A stretch of 64,000 nucleotides of DNA, taken from contig OZ038454.1 of assembly GCA_964036195.1 (NCBI GenBank), positions 21,004,315-21,068,314 of the forward strand, in the 5' to 3' direction. This stretch comes from Sphaerolaimus hirsutus (lineage: Eukaryota; Nematoda; Chromadorea; Monhysterida; Sphaerolaimidae). Both the position numbers and the translations under genes were made by a program. This document shows positions 21,001 to 32,431 of the stretch, piece by piece. The notes under the pieces were generated by a model. The model saw only the letters and a program-made list of their open reading frames with translations. It ran no database searches and had not been told where the DNA came from. The stretch's first letter is position 1, and each line of letters opens with the position of its first letter.

Positions 21001-24000
21001 GATATGTCAGCTATAAGCGACGGGATGGGAAACGCATCGTGGGTGCATGGCACGCAACTGGTAACAACTTCAATGTGAAGCCTCAAGTGAAGCCACAGCA
21101 ACTTCAGTGTGGACTATGTTTGTGACTTGGTTCTAGACGAGAAAGCTACCGTACACAGTAAGCTACCGTAGATATCACTATTTACCGGTGGTAATTACGG
21201 GTACGGTGCCCAAAATCACTGGAAACAAGCAGGAAGAGCTCACGGGCATGGGCTGATCGCTGGCAAAGGCAGTGACGAGGTCGCCATTGTCGCTGAAGGC
21301 CCGTCTGGGCCGGGGCGCCGTGCCGCGTCCCAATTGCGCGGTGTGGTGGGCCTCGGCGCGGCTGGGCGGCCGGTCGTTGGAGCCCTCGAAGCCGCTGTCC
21401 TTGCTGCGGCTGCAGTCGGCCGCCGGCGGCGAACTCAACGCGCACTCGAACACTGACGAGTCGCTAGACACCGAACACCCGCCTGAGAGCAGAGGGATCT
21501 TCAGTTTTTGGTTATGCGCTCACGTATACATTGAGTACTTCTACCGTACCCCACCCCATGTGGATAAAACAAATATTTTTCTCTCTTCAGATTACATTGT
21601 TGAAACTTAATTTATCTAAATACAGTAACGTATGTATCGCTCTCAAGTTTACATATAATTGAGACCTCTACTTCTAAAAGTCAACAAGTCCACAAAATGT
21701 GATTTTGAGTAAATCGTATTTTAAGTTTCCGATCCAATTCCAGGTGCATGTCCAATTTGGCTCTCTCATGCTTTCCATTAAGTTCCATATGTTGACAATA
21801 AAGTGTCAAATTTTCAGCCCCTGCTCTCAACCTTTATGTGAAAAATGGGATGTCCATAAATTTCCATTCGGTAAGAGCAAAACTGTTTTTGGGTGGGAAA
21901 TGGACTTGTCGACTTCTTGCACTAACAAACATTTTTGTTCCTGGCCTGGATGATTCTCCTTTATGGGCAATTTATGGACTAGTCGACTTTTAGAAGTAGC
22001 TGTCACGGACATATCACATTTCTTGCTATTTTTTCCCATAAAAAATGATGAAGAGGATGGACTTGTCGACTTCTTGCCTTAAACTAAGTGGACTTGTCGA
22101 CTTCTTGCCCAAAATTTTTGCATGTTTCCCCAAAAATGTCAAATTTGGCACATTGCCATATGGGCATGTGAGGTCAAAAAATTTATGGAAAATAATAAGA
22201 AATGTGCGGAAGTAGCCCCAGATGACGTTTTCGGGCCTAACTCGAAATTTTCATATTTTGGACTTGTCGACTTTTAGAAGTAGACGCCTCAATTTTTTCA
22301 TTGCGTGTTTTCTTTTTTTGTTTTGCGTTGCATCATTTTTTCTTCTGAAATGCATAGACTTTATTATTTATTTGATTTATTTGAATATATGGAATCATAC
22401 TTGAAAATAAGCATGACAAATAACCATTAGTTCATTTGTGCGTACGTTGTTTACCCTTGTTCTTTGAGTACCTATACATACAATATTTAGAAGCACAACT
22501 GTAAATAAAGTTTCATGCATCAAATGGCATGACCGCCATTGGGATTATCTGCCAAAAGCGGCCGCAGTAAACAAAGAGAAACTTGTGAATATTGACTCAG
22601 GGCATTATCACCCCCCCCCCCACGAAATGAAACTTTCCAAGCTCGCCCATACCTACACCTAAAATCTACATCGCACATGCATAAAATACGACTCAAATCA
22701 TGCTTTGTTGTGCACTGGAGAAGGCTGATTATGACGGCACAAAGTCACCCACGTTGCACAATAATCCAATGTAAGGACACTAGAAACAATGGGGCATCTC
22801 CACTCGATTGGACATGTGATCCATGCACGAATGCATGCGCACGCCAAATTGGAGTTAGGTATATATTCCCGTTGTTCCGCAATCGACGATGTTCAAGTGC
22901 ATCCATGAGTTCATTATCATGCGTTTTCAAGTGCACAGATCACTGCCTCAGAAGAAAGCACTTGGTATACCAATGACTAGAGACCACATTTCATTGGTCA
23001 AAAACGATTTCTCGGGCTGCCCGACTTATTGTCTGGCATTACCGTATTTCTCCGTGTAAACCGTCCCCCCGTGCACAACGCCCAGGGCGTTATACAGCTG
23101 TATAGCGCCCCCGGGGCGCTATGCTTGGTTCCAAAAACATTAGCTAAGTGGAAATATTTTTAGGACAAATCAAGCTGAAAGGTCCACTTGGTTTGAACTA
23201 TTTGAACGTTGTGCCTTGCGGCACGCATTGTTATTCTGCAGAATGCACGTTTTTCCATTGAATTCGGTGCACACGAGGAGGGAACAGAAAGTATGTAAAT
23301 ATTTAAGCAAACATTTTCCTTGCATAACGCCCCCCCTCGCAATGATTTAACGCCCGGGCGTTATACAAGTTTTTAAAAAAGGTTACCGGGAAGTGCCTCG
23401 GTTTTGTATAACGCCCGGGCGGTTTACACGGAGAAATACGGTATAGCTCCCCAGTTGATTAGGTCAAGAATGTCAAACAAAGCGTATGAATTTCGAATAA
23501 GATCGAGGTCGATTATTTTAGAACTTTATAGAACCTTTGTTTTTGTAAAACAGGTCACATTTAGACACCATTTTGCCCAATTCCAAGTGAGGTGAATTCG
23601 ATTTTCCCAAAAACATTCCCAATCGGGCTTTTTAAATTTGGTGCTCGGAACCCCCACGCCAACCCAATGACCAAATAACAGGGTTGAAACGCAATACAAT
23701 ACAAAATTGCATTACATTTATCCGGAAACAAAGATTGAGCACAGGTGCAAATAATTTTTGATGGCAAGGAATTAATGAGACCCACGGGCCGTAAATAATC
23801 CCAGAGTTCCCAGAATTAAGCCTATTAAACAAATAAGAGAGGATTTTCCAAGGAAAAATCGCCCGCGGCAGTCGATGTGAAAATGGCAACAAAACGTCTC
23901 CAGTAATTCGTTTATAATATTCATATCCTGTTTCCAGGGGGAATCGTTGAAGCCCCCAAATCACGTTTGCATCCAATTTTACATGTGCACTCGACTTAAC

Positions 24001-27000
24001 GGCCTCATAAATGCATATAAAATACAAACAATAAAACTACGTTGCAGTCAAACAATAAACCAATTTCCATCAGCCACGGGAGAAGGTCACTGCAGTACAC
24101 GGGAAAAATTGTTTAGGGTGCGCCCGGAAAAAATTGGGGCAATTGCATAAGACTCCCAAAAAACGGGAACAGTAGCCTTTGGCGGCGAAACATCAAAGCA
24201 CAGCAATAATTGTTGCGCAGAGCAGAGTGGCCGACATTAAAGTATATAGATACAGACTCGGGAAACGTTTCTAAACCGTACCCCCGAATACACCCCCACC
24301 CCACCCCCCAGAAAAAACGACCACATGTTGGCTCCCTTTGGGTTAATTGATGCCCCTCTGATTGCATTCAATTTTCAAGATTACCGTGTGACGATGAAAA
24401 AAGAGTGCCGTTGCACCTGTAATTTCCGTCCAGTTTTGCACGCTAATTGTCGCAATGGACAAATGGTGTGCATTTTTGAATCTGTTTTTATACGGCGGCG
24501 CCCCGCGGCGACCACAAATGTGCTCGGAGACACCAAAAGTGTGCAAGCAAACACGGAAGCGACACAAACACTACTTGATTATCACGTCATTTCCCCAGTT
24601 TCCGTTCTCACGCGGCGGGAGACCGAAATATGAATTGTTTGTGGCCACTTCACGCCGTCAACTCAAACTCAAAAAACTAATTTTGTGAGTGACAAACAGC
24701 CATCGAAAAAAAACCTTGTGACGGTAAATAAAAGCGAGGGCCCAGGATTTTCGAGGATCGAATGGTCTTGAATTTTCATGTGGAAACATATATTTATGTG
24801 GTAATAATAAATCCATATCCCGATCGATGTATTAAATACACCCTAATTAAGTAACCAACAACCCCCATTCTGACAACAACAACAAAAAAGCCCCCAACGG
24901 ACCGTCGAAGTGAGTGCCTGGGTCTGGGCTGTAGATGGGCGGGAAGCCGGGCGCCTGGCTCACCCGGGAGCCCCTGGCGCCGGTGCGCAGCTGCAGCCCC
25001 ACGCCGCAGCCAGTACCGGCCACCAGCCGCTGCTCCGAGACGCGCCGCTGCAACGACCAGCTGCTGCACGACAACGAGCTGCACGACGAGCTCGTCGACG
25101 CAGACTCCGCGCTGCCGCTGCACGACGCAAAGCTGCGGGGGGGGGGGGGGGTGCAGATGGAGTATGTTGACTGTGAAAAGTTTTTACTTTAAGGAGGTGT
25201 TTACACTCAATGACAATATGTGTGCATGATTGTGAAATGTGTGGGGTTTGTTGTATTTCTTAGGTTGAGGTTTGATCAGGGGTCTCCAGGATTTTGGCCC
25301 TCGCGGGGGCTGGATAGATAGCAAATGGCTCCTCCGGAGGGATAGATAGCTGGAAAATTTTTCTGGGGGGGGGCTGGGGGGGGGCTGGGGGGGGGCTTGG
25401 GGGGGGGCTGGCGGGGGCACAATATATAGGCTTTTTCAAGGTTAAGAAGGCAGAAAGGGGGAAAAATTCGCTAATAATCAGTTAAAAGTAGCCAAAAGTA
25501 GGTATAAAATGGCTAAAAATAGGTATATAACCATGTATATAGCCGGAAAGCACGATTTTGAAGGTGAAAAACTATAAAGAGGTGCGAACATTAGTGATTT
25601 TGAGCGAAAATTGGGGCAAAATTTCTCAAAAACCACTCCAGATAGATAGATAGCTGAGCGATTTGGGGGGGGGGGTCTTTTGGGGTAGTAGCCAAAAATT
25701 TTGCCTCGGGATAGATAGATAGCTGAGCGACCTCCGGGATAGATAGATAGCTGGCCGATTTGGGGGGGGGGGCAGCCCCCCCCCAGCCCCCCCCCCCCCT
25801 AGGAGACCCCTGGGTTTGATCAAATCATGATTGATCGAGCCTATCAGATGTTTCATTCCCAGCCCGGAAATGTTTGAAAAATCAAATGTTTTGTCATCAC
25901 ATGGTCATTGAGTGTAAACACCGCCTAACAGTTAGTATGTATAATGTATTCTATCAGTCAAAAAAAAATTTCCGTCACGAATTTTTGTAATCAGCTGCGT
26001 TCGTAATTGTAATTGTAAAAAAAAATTGTAATCACGTGCGTGCGGTGAACAGCGGCACATGCCGCAAGTCTCCACGAAACAACATTTTTTTGTCTTCCCA
26101 ATTTTATGTTCGCTTTTTTTACGTCTCGACGTTCTCACGTGTCTGTAACATTCAATTTTGTTCAAGGTTGTGATATTCTGCACACTGTGCATTTAACATA
26201 TCCATACACAACATAACATACGTTACACATACATACAGAGTATTTGACCATTTTTGAGCAGTTGTTTGCCATCATGAAAACCTTTAATAATATCGTGTAA
26301 CGTACATTTCATTCTTACTTATTTGCATCACAATTCTGAGTAGATGGGAAATGGAAATGAAGTATGGAAAATGAACAATCTGCAGAAAGAATATCACTCA
26401 TCTCATGAAACAATTAAATTGATATTGACATGCATACATCAAGGGCGTGTGACAGTTGAATGAATGCATGTGACATGGCAATCAAAACTAATCCCATTCA
26501 TAAAATGTCCATTTCTGATTGTATCGGAAAATTGGTCCATGGGAAATTCGGGCGTGCAAATAAAACAATAAAAATATATTATTTTGGAAGCATGATGCAG
26601 CTTGCAGTCAGCTCAAACGGAATTAATAAAGCATATTTCATCCCTCCCTAAAAACAGCGCTCCAAATTTCATTTGGTCCATTGCCAAAATGTGACAAACA
26701 AACCATAATCGATACGCACACACTCGTAAAATTCCCATAAGACGTGAATAAATAATTGTTTTTGCCTGCAAACAGCACTCAACTGTTGCAATGCAGCCAA
26801 GCCACACATTCATAAATAAGCAGGGCTAATTATTTGACCAGAAAAAGCCATGGCACAACCTGGTGCAGCAATAAAGCCATTGCTTGGTAACCCCACCCCA
26901 AACCGCCCAGCTATCTATCAATCCCTGGGCCAAATTTTTTTGGCTACTTCCCCTGAACACCCCCCCCCACAAATTGCCTAGCTATTTTGCTATCTAGCTA

Positions 27001-30000
27001 TCTGGAGCGCTTTTTAGCAATTTTACCCTAATTTTTACCCAAAATCATTAATTTTCATATTTCTTATGGATTTCCACCTTCAAAATCACTAGGTCATGTG
27101 TTTTTTTGCCAATTTTCACCATGCCGGGTATAATAAAATGGCGCACCGCACACTGAAATTTTGCGTTCAGCGTTCGAACGTTTTTGCACGCTGAACTACA
27201 GACGCTGAAATCAATATCTAAAGAACACAACGTTTTTGAAGCGTAAAATTTTTGATAGCATGCTAATTGTGCGAAATACTGCTATTAACGAAATTTTTAC
27301 GCTTCAAAAACGTTGTGTTCTCTAGATTTTGATTTCAGCGTTTGTAGTTCAGCGTGCAAAAACGTTCGAACGCTGAACGCAAAATTTCAGTGTGCGGTGC
27401 GGCAATGTGTTCCGGGTCAACATGCGGGATGGGTTTACATGCGGAATAGTGCAGGCCCAATAATTCCCACGCAAACAGACGCCGTGTACACTGCACACAT
27501 GCATCTACCTGTGCGCTGTGCTGCGACGCATCTGCGCGGCGGCTTCTGAAGCGGCGGCAGGTCGGCCCGGGTCACGCCGCCCCGCTGCGCTCATGCCGCC
27601 GCCGCTGCACTTTAGCTCTCACTCTCACAAAGTTGAGCTGAGATGAGCTGCGTTGTACAGCAGACGCCCAACCGCGGACAGGTGATGCCGATTAGTGACC
27701 ACAGAGCCGCGTGAATTCAAACTGTGGTACACACATTACAACGAAGCTTTCTCGACGGGGACACGTGAAGCACTTGGTTTGCGGCGCGCCATGGCCCAGT
27801 TCAGATGAGGTGAAGCGGCGTGAAGCGGCGCGGCCAGGTGCAGCCCATGTGCCGCGGGGTCAGCGCACTTCGGTGCCATCCCAATGCACCACCATGGATA
27901 AATGCATAGAAAGGTGTCTGGCAGATGGCCAACGAAGACTTCTACGTATCAGATGGACGACACCCTTCATTCAAGATACTTCCCGTAGAGTATCACATTG
28001 CAGCACAGATGCAACTGTAACTATATAGTCCATCGGACATTCAAATTCTACGCAGCGTTCCGTGGGCACGCCACACTCGAGTACAAAAATAAATACAAAT
28101 GCAAACCATTACACGTTCCCTAGGAAGGAAGGCAAAAAGCGAACGTTGATCATTCGCCCCAAATGACCTCAAAAACGAGGCGAGGCGACGCGTCCATTGC
28201 GCAAGCGGCAGGCACTCCCAACGCTGCAACTAGGGATGGCCAAAGCTGATTTAAACCGGTTTTTAAAAAACAGCAACATTTAAAACAATGCAAGTACGGT
28301 AAATACCGTTTTTCTTAAACCACTGTCAAAAATTCTTATACTTATTCACCATGTAAATTTTTTTCACACCAACATGCATTACTTATACAAATTGCAGTAG
28401 TAAATAATATACAACCAATTTGCTCCCACATCACATCATGGGAAACATCAGTAGATATCCTTCTCTTATATCCTTACTTTAGCACTATTCCATGCACAAA
28501 TCACTTGAAGTCACAAACATTTGACAAAAGGCAATATACATAACAAGTCAACAAATTTTTTTTGGCAGCATCACCAATTATAATGCAATCCCATGGCTTC
28601 ACAGCCATTGTATGACTATATGAAGGGTGTGCTTCTAAAAGTACCGATCTACAAAAAATCGATTTTGAGATAATTGCGATTGAAAGTTTGGAGCATGCAA
28701 TACCCATACATGGGTATTGGGTATGGGAATTTTGGGTAAGGGTATTTCGGCCATATTGTTGGGTATCCACATGCATGGGTATAATCATTGATCATACACA
28801 TCACACTAGCTATATAAAATTTAGGGAATTGTATTTTTGTAGTACAGTACATTTTAAAGGAACAAATTGGTAATAGCGTGTAGATCGGTATTTTTTAAAG
28901 CACAAAATCAGAAAGCTGTAGATCGGTACTTTTACCCATAATAAAAAAGCACAAAATAAGTTTTTGCGCAACCGGACGCCGATCTGACATCGGTACTTTT
29001 AGAAGCACAAAAAATAATGTGCAGATCAGTACATTTAAAAGAACAATTTTCAAAAAAGTGTAGATCGGTACTTTTTAAGACACAAAAGCTGAAAAAGCTT
29101 GTAGATCAGTACCTTTAAAATTTCAAAAACTGTATTTTGCGATTTTTTTGCTTTTTTCGACCCCACATATCTCAAAATTGAATTTCGCACCCCCCACATA
29201 TTAAATATATTTTTGAAGCACATTTTTATGGGGACCCCGAAAACGGTAAAATTTGAAAAATTTGTAGATCAGTACTTTTAGAAGCACACCCTTCATATGT
29301 AACATCACAAAGTTTTAACACTTGTCTGATTTACCTGTATATGTTGATACACAACCATATCTGAGAGCTTTAAGATAAATATTTTATTTGAAAACAAAAA
29401 CTTTTTAAAAACCATTTTTAAATGTGGTCATTAAAAAATCCATCCCTAGCTGAAACGCTATTGAATGGGTGCATAGTCCGGCCGCTTTATCGCGTAGCAC
29501 ATCGTATGCACATATAAAGGCTAATTCGAAACGGGGGGTTCGATATGACGTCACCTGTCCCCGGGCGCCCCCTCATCCTGGGGGGGGGGGGGGTACGCGG
29601 AGACGTGCAGGCAGCTGACGCAACTGCGCAGTGGGGAAATGGGCCATAAAGCGCAGCCCCGATGCAGAGATGGTCCCCGTGATAGATGGCCCCCTCTCTA
29701 TTCGCCCCCCCCCCCCGCTGACCCGCAGAGCACTTGGCACGTTTGAATGAATGTGTGCTGCCCCGCTTTGAATGTATTCATTTCTGCGTTCATTCATTCA
29801 TGTTGTGCCGCGTGAGTGGATCGTAAGCCTCGTGAATTTCAAATTGCCATGAAAGGTAAATAAGTGTCAGTCAGGTGAAGGGAAAATGTGAATGACAATG
29901 ATATCCGCTGACAAGCGTGAAGATCCGAAAGTGTAAAGTGAATATGACACAGTTGACCCGGTGGCTGTCACTTACATTTCCAAATGCCTCAATTCAAGCG

Positions 30001-32431
30001 AGGCGGGGGAAAAACGGTGCGACGGCACGCGCGCTTCCATTTCAAACACTCAAACGGGCGCGGCGGCACTTCCTTTGCGCGGCGGCACGTCGCCATGCCC
30101 ATTCACATTCGCTCATCCGAGCGGCTGGCGTCAGGGTCAGCGCCGCGCCGCTCCGCCCACTGGGACAATTTGTCGCGTCGACGGCACGGCCGCAGGAAAC
30201 GCTCGTTTGTCCACTTTTACATTGACCTTAGCGGCAGCCCGCAGCACCGGGTGCTAATTTTATGAGCGGCCACATTTCACATGGATGACTGAATTTATGA
30301 CGACTGAATTTCGTGAATTGCACGCATTTGACATTTGAGACTAGGTAGTTGTATAGCTACCACGATGGAGTGATATATCGTATGGAATATCGCGATCAAT
30401 TTTATTCATAAAAATGAGATACCATAATAAAACGCCGATAATTTTGAAAAAACATCGAATATCGATATCCAAAAATTTCGCATCGTATTTACTAGAAGGA
30501 CCACCATAAAAAAGCCACATTGCATCGCAGCCAAGATTCGATCGAAGGGAATGCTGCAACGGAAGGTCAGCGGGGCAGATTCAAAATTGGATCAGTACCT
30601 GGCCATGGATCGGGCACCTGGGGACGGCGGCGGCGGCACTGATTGGCACGGATCCATGCAGCCGCCGGGGTACATGCATCTGTTCCATGCATTCGTGCCA
30701 GCCCCCGCCCAGACAAATTAAACAATGCAGCTGGAATGCCGCAGCCAAACGCACTGGGGCAGTGCAACGCCACGCCGCCGTGCGTCCGTCCGTTAAAAAA
30801 ACAGCCGCGCGGCTGCCGCCCCAAAGCGAGTGGGTTCCGCTTATCACAACTGCGAATCAGCGGGCAAACGTGCCGGCCGACTGGCGCCAGCCACAACTCG
30901 CCGCCGCTGGAAACTGACGCGCCGTTCGCAGCGCCACAATCTACGTTCCGCGGCGGCGGCACATGAATGATGCGTTTGCCAAGCGTGGGCCGCATTTGAA
31001 AATGGCGCCGCGCGGCTTCGCGTTAGCTGCGGCGCTGCGTGACGCAGACACAGCCAGTGTTTCAAGCAGCAATAAGCGGTCGAGCGTTGCCCAATGTGTA
31101 GCAGCTCTACAGTACATTACGAGAGCAGGCTTATAGCTGGGCTTGTAGAGTACAGAAAAAGCCCCCTCACATACAATACAAATACATTCATGCGGACATA
31201 CGACGGAATTGACGCAAGCGGCCGCAATGACATAAATACATAGCTGCGACTGAAGGAAGCGGCCGTTCAAATGACCCAATTCAAACAGAGCGGCGCCTTG
31301 GAAACACACACGCATTAAAAATTAAGTCGAGCAGAGCGGCATTATCAATTTATCACCGTTCGCACGTGTCCCCGCGGCGCTGAGCAAACAGTTAATGTGC
31401 TGCTAATGTGAATTTCGACGCAGTTTACAAATGTGTATGCAGCTTTTGAACACCCTTCGAGTAACGTAAAAGGCCTACGCAAACAGCTGCACGTTCCGAA
31501 CGACAAAATAGACTGTAAACAAAACGCCTGTTAAAAAAATTAATGCAAAAAAGCGACGCGTGAAGTGAATTCCGGCCGTCAGAATTATGAGAAGAGAACA
31601 AACAAAACAAAAAAAGCCTTACTACTTCCAGCGAAGACAAAACTACTCAAACACCAACCAGTGTGCGAAATCGACGGGCGCGTCTGGTTGCCGCCCCCGC
31701 TGCAGCCCGGCGGCCGCGTCGAAGACGTGCGTGTACTCGACGCCGTTGGGCGAGTCGGTCGTGTCGCCACAGGCGGCCGCGAACTGCAGCGGCGGCGTGG
31801 CCGGCGACACTTTCACGTCTGCGCGGATTTGGGACGGAGTTGTGGGGAGTTGACAAAGTGGGCGGGAAATTAAGGGACTAAATGTGGCCAACACGAGAGA
31901 AAATAGGGAACAAATACAGTAGAACGAATATCACTAAGTATAATTACTACCAATTACGAACCAAGTAAATTACTATTCACTTGAACAGCTCAATTGAACA
32001 AAAGCCGGTTCTGGCCCCAGATTCCAATAGACGCCCACACCTAAAACACACCAATGCGTACGCTGGCGCTGGAGACTGCGAAGGTGCCGGGCGAGGGCGA
32101 TTCGTTGGCGAGGCCGAGCAGCCCGGCGCTGGACACGCTCGACGTGGTGTCCAGGGAGAGGCGGCGGCGCGGCGTGCCGTCGGGCAGCGCACATGGACTC
32201 AGCGCCCCCTCCCACCGGCTGCACTCGCCGCTGCCGGACAGACTGCGGGGGGGGGGGGGGTGTATTCGAGGGTGCCGTTGTGTGGCTGTGGGGAAGTGTG
32301 GCGCCGAGGACTCACTGCTGGTGGCCCAGTTCTGCGGCGAGCTGCGACACGGGCGACATGGCGGCGCCCAGGTCCATGGCTGCCGCCCGCCGCCGCCGCT
32401 GCAGTTTCTCTGTGCCGCCGCTAGAACACAT
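18092..32431 (-). CDS. cdc25: Cdc25 dual-specificity phosphatase, left copy (11 exons, 761 aa)
   Basis: Cdc25 removes inhibitory phosphates from Cdk1/Cdk2 to trigger cell-cycle transitions. The exons on the minus strand are 32431-32316, 32242-32052, 31818-31659, 25132-24903, 21482-21244, 20991-20737, 20539-20162, 20078-20001, 19850-19603, 19371-19254 and 18364-18092. Every phase joins and every intron is GT-AG. The Met at 32431 is chosen because a TGA lies upstream in frame. The N-terminal half has SPVSQL, Ser-rich stretches, DSGFEG and RRAFSD. The rhodanese-like C-terminal domain has [20 protein letters not shown], the active site CEFSQMR (CX5R intact), [16 protein letters not shown] and CSPRGY-like CTPRSYV. 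The last exon extends into an Ala/Gln/Gly-rich tail. The gene is one codon shorter than the right copy (exon 2) and differs at roughly a dozen residues, none of them in exons 8-10. Intron 3 (25133-31658) and intron 4 carry several transposons absent from the other arm. Confidence 0.95.
18747..19019. mobile_element. MITE in intron 10 of left cdc25, ends CACACGCTAGTTGAC
   Basis: Inverted ends (GCACCCCACACGCTAGTTGAC-like, and GTCAACTAGCGTGTGGAGCG) flank a non-coding core. ATTG, or CATTG, is repeated on both sides. The right arm has the empty site near 59262 (AACCAACGCGTTGCGAAG in this orientation). Confidence 0.8.
21661..22290. mobile_element. 630-bp element with TCTACTTCTAAAAGTC ends, intron 4 of left cdc25
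   Basis: The ends GAGACCTCTACTTCTAAAAG and CTTTTAGAAGTAGACGCCTC are inverted repeats, followed by GGACTTGTCGAC motifs. AATT lies on both sides. The right arm reads straight through the site near 56215, so the insertion is arm-specific. A partial relative is at 6176-6370. Confidence 0.8.
23040..23443. mobile_element. CCGTATT MITE with an ACGCCCGGGCG core, intron 4 of left cdc25
   Basis: It starts TACCGTATTTCTCCGTGTAA and ends TTTACACGGAGAAATACGGTA, read in parts. The repeated inner unit is TATAACGCCCGGGCG rather than the usual CCCCCTCGAA. The right arm is unoccupied near 55484. Confidence 0.8.
24305..24650. promoter_or_regulatory. Highly conserved intron 4 block (left arm)
   Basis: About 340 bp match 54283-54600 (reversed) with only a handful of substitutions, while neighbouring intron sequence differs more. 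An open frame lies antisense to cdc25 in both arms (about 100 codons on the left, longer on the right). Two of the four substitutions I traced in it change residues, so I do not call it a gene. A cis-regulatory element, a recent conversion tract or an unrecognised antisense exon are all possible. Confidence 0.4.
25193..25925. mobile_element. MITE with GGTGTTTACACTCAATGAC ends, next to exon 4 of left cdc25
   Basis: The inverted ends are GGAGGTGTTTACACTCAATG and CATTGAGTGTAAACACCGCC. It lies 60 bp upstream of the exon 4 acceptor. The right arm lacks it; there, sequence equivalent to 25192 joins sequence equivalent to about 25930. The hAT-like element at 25277-25812 is nested inside. Confidence 0.75.
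25277..25812. mobile_element. hAT-like element, ends CAGGGGTCTCC, TSD GGTTTGAT (left arm)
   Basis: The ends CAGGGGTCTCC and GGAGACCCCTG are flanked by GGTTTGAT at 25269-25276 and 25813-25820. The interior has GGATAGATAGATAGCTG units and long G-runs. It is the same family as 53084-53589 in the right arm, but at a different target. Confidence 0.9.
26881..27135. repeat. Partial GATAGATAG-type element
   Basis: It holds CAGCTATCTATC, TTTTTTTGGCTACTTCCCC and a TTCACCTTCAAAATCA segment, all typical of the interior of the 25277-25812 family. Both ends are missing. Confidence 0.6.
27140..27403. mobile_element. Foldback MITE with GGCGCACCGCAC ends
   Basis: It is almost perfectly self-complementary around about 27272 and homologous to 16496-16760. 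It carries GCGTTCGAACG and TTTTTGAAGCGTAAAA on both sides. It is present in the left arm only. Confidence 0.85.
28231..29448. mobile_element. TAGGGATGGCC-ended hAT-like element, intron 3 of left cdc25
   Basis: The ends are TAGGGATGGCC and CCATCCCTA. The flanks are GCTGCAAC (28223-28230) and GCTGAAAC (29449-29456), matching at seven of eight positions. The right arm is unoccupied near 51270. It is the same family as 45529-46220, and another element is nested within it. Confidence 0.8.
28623..29293. mobile_element. Nested element with AAGGGTGTGCTTCTAAAAGT ends
   Basis: The inverted ends are AAGGGTGTGCTTCTAAAAGT and ACTTTTAGAAGCACACCCTT. The interior repeats GTAGATCGGTACTTTT several times. The related element at 45529-46220 shows the unoccupied sequence near 46050. 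The target duplication is unclear. Confidence 0.75.
29460..31658. other. Left intron 3: GC-rich conserved blocks, no supported exon
   Basis: This part of intron 3 matches 49243-51240 with several long near-identical GC-rich blocks (for example about 30000-30250 and 30560-31060). Open frames appear on both strands, but none shows a family I recognise. The high GC and CpG content could reflect regulatory DNA or conversion between arms. Confidence 0.4.

Noticed and set aside
29961-30265. Several overlapping open frames in GC-rich intron 3 sequence, mirrored at about 50487-50999
   Set aside because: Frames are open on both strands and in several phases because of high GC. I found no family similarity and no consistent splice borders, so they are described only as conserved intronic blocks.
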